Below the pieces are notes generated by a model. The model did no database searches and had not been told where the DNA came from. It was given only the letters and a program-made list of their open reading frames with translations. Both the position numbers and the translations under genes were made by a program. Of a DNA stretch of 64,000 nucleotides, positions 60,496 through 64,000 are shown one piece after another. How positions within the stretch are numbered: the stretch's first letter is position 1; each line of letters opens with the position of its first letter. Origin of the DNA: Variovorax gossypii (GTDB taxonomy: Bacteria; Pseudomonadota; Gammaproteobacteria; Burkholderiales; Burkholderiaceae_C); NCBI RefSeq assembly GCF_003965815.1, contig NZ_RXOE01000009.1, forward strand, positions 186,001 to 250,000. Reading direction: 5' to 3'.

Positions 60496-60801
60496 ATGCA
60501 TGAACGCAAGGACGAGATCCCCATCACCGTGCCGCTGGTCGACATCGCCCAGACGCTGGCGCGCGCGGGCTTCCTCGACGCCCATGGAGACCGCTACAGG
60601 CTCTACGAGGAATGGGCGCGCGACTTCCAGGCCGACTTCGAGGCCCGCGCCGCCGCGGGCCGCAAGCCGGGGTGCACCTACCTGCGCGACGTGACCGCCT
60701 TCGCGCTGCGCCGGGCCGCCGCTTACGGTTTCGAGGTACGCTGCGAGGACTACGGCCCCCGGCTGTGCAGCGAAGTCAGGCTCATCGCCGGCGCGCGCTG
60801 A
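60496..60801 (+). CDS. Hypothetical protein (101 aa) after the barrel gene
   Basis: Unrecognised. The product starts MHERKDEIPITVPLVDIAQTLARAGFLDAHGDRYRLYEEW and looks like a compact alpha/beta protein with RDVTAFALRRAAAYGFEVRCEDYG. No signal or membrane segment. It begins 12 bases after the barrel stop, so it is in the same operon. ATG 60496 is in the frame of good coding character; the nearby ATG 60500 reads another frame and gives an Arg/Ser/Pro-rich shadow. Confidence 0.65.
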   Translation: MHERKDEIPITVPLVDIAQTLARAGFLDAHGDRYRLYEEWARDFQADFEARAAAGRKPGCTYLRDVTAFALRRAAAYGFEVRCEDYGPRLCSEVRLIAGAR

Positions 60802-60853
60802 GGGCGAACCGCAACGGCGAACAACGCGCCCCGCCTACCGGAAGCAGGAAGAA

Positions 60854-61093
60854 ATGAAGAAGACCGATGTTCTCGTGACAGTGATGGGAATGGCTCGCGC
60901 GGGCCTGGGCTTCACGCCCACCGATGCGCTCGCCTGCATCTCCGAGCTGATCGAACAGGAGGATGCGGAGAGCCCGTTCCACGACGCCAACGTGGAAAGG
61001 CTGCTCAGGCTGGGCGCCTGCGTGTGGAGCCTGAGGCACGGCATGCTGGCGCAGCCGTCCTCGGAGGCGTTCTCGCGGGAAGCGCTGAAGTAG
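60854..61093 (+). CDS. Small hypothetical protein (79 aa)
   Basis: Unrecognised. The product MKKTDVLVTVMGMARAGLGFTP continues as a helical protein with ISELIEQEDAESPFHDANVERLLRLGACVWSLRHGM. GGAAGCAGGAAGAA precedes the ATG, a good Shine-Dalgarno site. It follows the 101-residue gene by 52 bases and ends just before a terminator hairpin, so it is probably the last gene of the surface operon. Confidence 0.65.
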   Translation: MKKTDVLVTVMGMARAGLGFTPTDALACISELIEQEDAESPFHDANVERLLRLGACVWSLRHGMLAQPSSEAFSREALK

Positions 61094-61100
61094 CCCGAGT

Positions 61101-61130
61101 GGAGGCCGCGGCGCGCCCGCAGCGGCCTCC
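61101..61130. terminator. Bidirectional terminator hairpin
   Basis: GGAGGCCGC (61101-61109) and GCGGCCTCC (61122-61130) form a perfect 9-bp stem with a 12-base loop between the convergent small gene and the TetR gene. No T run is present. Confidence 0.65.
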
Positions 61131-61136
61131 GTCAGT

Positions 61137-61760
61137 TCACCGGCTGGTCTTTTCCACCGGCGCGTAGCCGCCAAGGAAGACCTGCAATGCACGTCGCGTC
61201 GCCTCGCGCAGATCCTTGCGGGTCATCGGTCCCTGGATGCCCAGCAAGCTGGGCGTGACGGTCTCGGAGTGCAGCAAGGCCATCAGGTGCTGGGCCGCCA
61301 CCTGCGTGTCGGCCGTGCGCAGCCGGCCCTTGTGCATCTGCCGCTCCAGGAAGCCCGCGAGCTCGGCGACGCCCTTCTTCGGTCCGCCCTCGTAGAAGAG
61401 CCGTCCGATGTCGGTACGGCCCGATTCGGCGATCACCGCCCTGTGCGCCTGGATGACCTCCTGCGAGCACACGGCCACCAGCACCTTCTCGCCGAAGCGC
61501 TGCAGGACGAGTTCGAGATCGTCGTCGCCCTCCTGCGCCAGCGCCGCGAAGATCGGCTCGAAGTGGTGCTTCGCCGCGTTGTGGATCACCGCGACGAACA
61601 GCTCCTCCTTGGAGCTGAAGTAGCCATAGAGCGTTGCCCTCGAGCCGCCCACGCGCGCGGCGATTTCCACCATCGAGGCGCCCTCGAATCCCAGTTCCCT
61701 GAAGACTTCCGATGCCACCTGGACGATGGCGTCGCGCTTCGCTTCGGTCTTTACCCGCAT
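61137..61760 (-). CDS. TetR-family repressor of the RND operon
   Basis: The 207-residue product has a TetR/AcrR helix-turn-helix (residues about 5-55: KRDAIVQVASEVFRELGFEGASMVEIAARVGGSRATLYGYFSSKEELFVAV) and a C-terminal ligand domain. AGGAGG lies eight bases before ATG 61760 on the minus strand, which is preferred over ATG 61787. It is divergent from an RND adaptor gene, the standard arrangement for AcrR-like repressors, so it is expected to be released by toxic compounds. Confidence 0.93.
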   Translation of the reverse strand: MRVKTEAKRDAIVQVASEVFRELGFEGASMVEIAARVGGSRATLYGYFSSKEELFVAVIHNAAKHHFEPIFAALAQEGDDDLELVLQRFGEKVLVAVCSQEVIQAHRAVIAESGRTDIGRLFYEGGPKKGVAELAGFLERQMHKGRLRTADTQVAAQHLMALLHSETVTPSLLGIQGPMTRKDLREATRRALQVFLGGYAPVEKTSR

Positions 61761-61781
61761 ACCGTGTCCCTCCTTATTTCT

Positions 61782-61855
61782 GTACACGTCTGACTATTTT
61801 AATTGACAGGCCATTCAAGTCAAAATACATTTCCGTACAGCACTGTCTATTTAAA
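61782..61855. promoter_or_regulatory. Direct repeats, candidate TetR sites flanking the RND promoter
   Basis: Two 21-base copies, at 61782-61802 and 61835-61855, both begin GTACA and contain CTG and CTATTT, matching at 16 of 21 positions. They flank the promoter at 61803-61831, one just upstream of the -35 and one just downstream of the -10, so a bound repressor could block access from both sides. Confidence 0.5.
61803..61831 (+). promoter_or_regulatory. Sigma-70 promoter of the RND efflux operon
   Basis: TTGACA (61803-61808) is a perfect -35, followed by a 17-base spacer and TACATT (61826-61831), which matches four of six -10 positions. The adaptor start is 73 bases downstream. Confidence 0.7.
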
Positions 61856-61903
61856 CGCCGACTGAACCTCTCAGCGTCCGGTCGTTTTCCCAGGAGAACC
61901 GCA

Positions 61904-63112
61904 ATGCGCCCCCCTCTCACCTACGGCCTGACCTTCGCAGCGGCCGTCGTGTCTACACTCATGCTCGTCGCCTGCGGCAAGCCGCCGGGCGGGCCTCCCC
62001 CGGCGGCCGGCACGCCGGAGGTGGGCATCGTCACCGTGCAGCCGCAGCGCGTGGCCATCACGACCGAGCTGCCCGGGCGCACCGTGCCCTTCCTCATCGC
62101 CGACGTGCGCCCGCAGGTCGGTGGCATCGTGAAGTCGCGCAAGTTCCGCGAGGGCAGCGACGTGAAGGCCGGCGAGGCGCTCTACCAGATCGATCCCGCC
62201 ACGTACAAGGCGACCTACGACAGCAATGTCGCCGCGCTCGCCAAGGCCGAGGCCAGCCTGGGCACCACGCGGCTGAAGGCCGAGCGCTACAGGGAGCTGG
62301 TGGCCATCAAGGCGGTGAGCCAGCAGGACTACGACGACGCCGCGGCCTCGCTGCGCCAGGGCGAGGCCGATGTCGCGGCGGCCAGGGCCAATGTCGAGAC
62401 CAGCCGCATCAACCTCGCCTACGCGCGCATCGACGCGCCGATCTCGGGACGCATCGGCAAGTCGTCGGTCACGCCCGGCGCGCTGGTCACGGCCAGCCAG
62501 TCGAGCGCGCTCGCGACCATCCAGCAGCTCGACCCGATCTACGTCGACGTGACCCAGCCCAGCGCCGCGATGCTCCAGCTCAGGCAGGCGATGGCGCGCG
62601 GCGACCTGCAGAAGAGCGGCGCCAATGCCGCGAAAGTGCGGCTGCAGCTGGAAGACGGCAGCACCTACGCGCTCGAAGGCAAGCTCGAGTTCTCGGACGT
62701 CACCGTGGACCAGAACACCGGCGCGATCACGCTGCGCGCGGTGTTCCCCAACCCCGATGCCATCCTCCTGCCCGGCATGTACGTGCGCGCCGTGCTGCAG
62801 GAAGGCGAGAAGGAGCAGGCACTGCTGGTGCCGCAGCAGGCTGTGTCGCGCGACGGCGCCGGCAAGCCGACGGCCTACGTGGTGGACTCGCAGAACAAGC
62901 TGCAGCGACGCGCACTCGAGACCGAACGCGCCATCGGCGACCAGTGGCTGGTGCGCAGCGGCCTGCAGGCAGGCGACAAGCTCGTGGTGGACGGCCAGCA
63001 GCGCGCGGCGCCCGGCGTCGCCGTGAAGACGGTGCAGTGGAGCCCCAAGCCGAAGACAGGCACCGACACGGCCAGCGCGGCCCCGGCCGGGCACGCCGGC
63101 GCGGCGAACTGA
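61904..63112 (+). CDS. RND efflux periplasmic adaptor (AcrA/MexA-type lipoprotein)
   Basis: The 402-residue product is a membrane-fusion protein linking the inner-membrane pump to an outer-membrane channel. It has a lipoprotein signal (STLMLVAC, C24), a biotinyl-lipoyl-like segment (DVRPQVGGIVKSRKFREGSDVKAGEALYQIDP), a helical hairpin (about 100-170), and a beta-barrel region with ISGRIGKSSVTPGALVTASQ and FPNPDAILLPGMYVRAVL. CAGGAGAA lies before the ATG. It is followed 19 bases later by the pump gene and preceded by a divergent TetR gene. Resemblance to AcrA/MexA/TtgA type is clear; the specific substrate set is unknown. Confidence 0.94.
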   Translation: MRPPLTYGLTFAAAVVSTLMLVACGKPPGGPPPAAGTPEVGIVTVQPQRVAITTELPGRTVPFLIADVRPQVGGIVKSRKFREGSDVKAGEALYQIDPATYKATYDSNVAALAKAEASLGTTRLKAERYRELVAIKAVSQQDYDDAAASLRQGEADVAAARANVETSRINLAYARIDAPISGRIGKSSVTPGALVTASQSSALATIQQLDPIYVDVTQPSAAMLQLRQAMARGDLQKSGANAAKVRLQLEDGSTYALEGKLEFSDVTVDQNTGAITLRAVFPNPDAILLPGMYVRAVLQEGEKEQALLVPQQAVSRDGAGKPTAYVVDSQNKLQRRALETERAIGDQWLVRSGLQAGDKLVVDGQQRAAPGVAVKTVQWSPKPKTGTDTASAAPAGHAGAAN

Positions 63113-63131
63113 TCGATCGAGAGAGACCTTC

Positions 63132-64000
63132 ATGGCACGCTTCTTCATCGACCGCCCCATCTTCGCGTGGGTGCTCGCCATCATCGTGATGCTGGGCGGC
63201 GCAATGTCCATCGCCACGCTGCCGATCGCGCAGTACCCGAGCATCGCGCCGCCCGCCGTCGCGATCACCGCCAACTACCCCGGCGCTTCCGCAAAGACGC
63301 TGGAGGACACCGTCACCCAGGTCATCGAGCAGAAGATGAAGGGGCTGGACCGGCTGAGCTACATGGCATCGACCAGCGAGTCCTCGGGCTCGGTCACCAT
63401 CACGCTCACCTTCGACAACGGCACCGACCCCGACACGGCGCAGGTGCAGGTGCAGAACAAGCTCTCGCTGGCCACGCCGCTGCTGCCGCAGGAAGTGCAG
63501 CAGCAGGGCGTCACCGTCACGAAGTCGGCCACCAACTTCCTCAATGTGCTGGCCTTCACCTCGGAAGACGGCAGCATGAACGGCTCCGACCTGTCGGACT
63601 ACGTGGCCGCGAACGTGCAGGAAGCCATCAGCCGCGTGGAAGGCGTGGGCGACACCACCCTCTTCGGCTCGCAGTACGCGATGCGCGTGTGGCTCGACCC
63701 GAACAAGCTCTCCAACTTCAGCCTCACGCCGCTGGACGTGAAGACCGCGATCCAGGCGCAGAACGCGCAGGTGTCGGCCGGCCAGCTCGGCGGCATGCCG
63801 GCGGCGGCCAACCAGCAGATCAACGCGACCATCACCTCGCAGACGCGCCTGAAGACTGCGCAGGAGTTCGAGGACATCCTGCTGCGCACGCAGACCAACG
63901 GCGCCCAGGTACGCCTGCGCGACGTGGCGCGCATCGAACTGGGCAGCGAGTCGTACAACACGGTCGGCCGCTACAACGGCAAGCCGGCCGCCGGCCTGGC
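63132..64000 (+). CDS. RND efflux inner-membrane pump, N-terminal part (HAE1/AcrB type), cut by window end
   Basis: Only the first 289 residues are visible. They start MARFFIDRPIFAWVLAIIVML, the signature of HAE1 pumps, with the first transmembrane helix and then the porter domain: PSIAPPAVAITANYPGASAKTLEDTVTQVIEQKMKGLDRL, SSGSVTITLTFDNGTDPDTAQVQVQNKL, and VEGVGDTTLFGSQYAMRVWLDP. These match AcrB-type drug pumps rather than metal-ion pumps. The full protein should be about 1050 residues, and the outer-membrane factor may follow outside the window. Confidence 0.95.
   Translation, partial: MARFFIDRPIFAWVLAIIVMLGGAMSIATLPIAQYPSIAPPAVAITANYPGASAKTLEDTVTQVIEQKMKGLDRLSYMASTSESSGSVTITLTFDNGTDPDTAQVQVQNKLSLATPLLPQEVQQQGVTVTKSATNFLNVLAFTSEDGSMNGSDLSDYVAANVQEAISRVEGVGDTTLFGSQYAMRVWLDPNKLSNFSLTPLDVKTAIQAQNAQVSAGQLGGMPAAANQQINATITSQTRLKTAQEFEDILLRTQTNGAQVRLRDVARIELGSESYNTVGRYNGKPAAGL

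Overview
The window is high-GC DNA with dense operons, abundant ATGA/GTGA start-stop overlaps, many GTG starts and a Bug/TctC-type orphan binding protein. Together with the family resemblance of the proteins, this points to a betaproteobacterium of the Comamonadaceae, probably Variovorax or a close relative (inference; no 16S or marker gene is present). I saw no rRNA, tRNA, CRISPR array, insertion sequence, phage gene or origin. Base composition looks even along the window.

Layout. (1) 158-397: a small conserved-looking protein. (2) 880-27097: one long plus-strand type VI secretion (T6SS) locus in the order tssB, tssC, hcp, tssE, tssF, tssG, tssH, vgrG, a MORN-like protein, a PAAR-like DUF4280 protein, a small membrane protein, a periplasmic binding protein, an SLC1-like symporter, an Asp/Glu-type racemase, a second SLC1-like symporter, tssJ-like, tssK, tssL, tssM, tssA and an Ala/Gly-repeat protein. 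The amino-acid module sits inside the T6SS locus and is joined to it by overlapping genes; both SLC1-like proteins have lost the residues that bind sodium in the family. This is my main candidate for an undescribed system. (3) 27144-31787 (minus): a sugar-acid operon (IlvD/Edd dehydratase, RraA-like aldolase, Bug binding protein, SMP-30 lactonase) controlled by a divergent GntR regulator at 31884. (4) 32610-37806 (minus): a CBS protein, KorB, KorA and an NAD(P)H/FAD/Fe-S oxidoreductase.

(5) 37953-44333: a LysR gene divergent from a phosphonate operon: iron alcohol dehydrogenase, MFS organophosphate-type carrier, phosphonoacetate hydrolase PhnA and phosphonoacetaldehyde dehydrogenase PhnY. The likely route is phosphonoacetaldehyde to phosphonoacetate to acetate plus phosphate. 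(6) 44445-47872: a small protein, then a 7TM histidine kinase and a receiver-AraC response regulator on the minus strand. (7) 48105-61093: a 2691-residue DUF11/SdrD-B surface protein overlapping a 1435-residue OmpA-domain beta-barrel protein, followed by two small unknown proteins; the divergent kinase/regulator pair is the obvious candidate controller. (8) 61137-64000: a TetR repressor divergent from an RND efflux adaptor and the start of its inner-membrane pump, which runs off the window.

Functional calls rest on reading motifs in the translations; no database search was possible.
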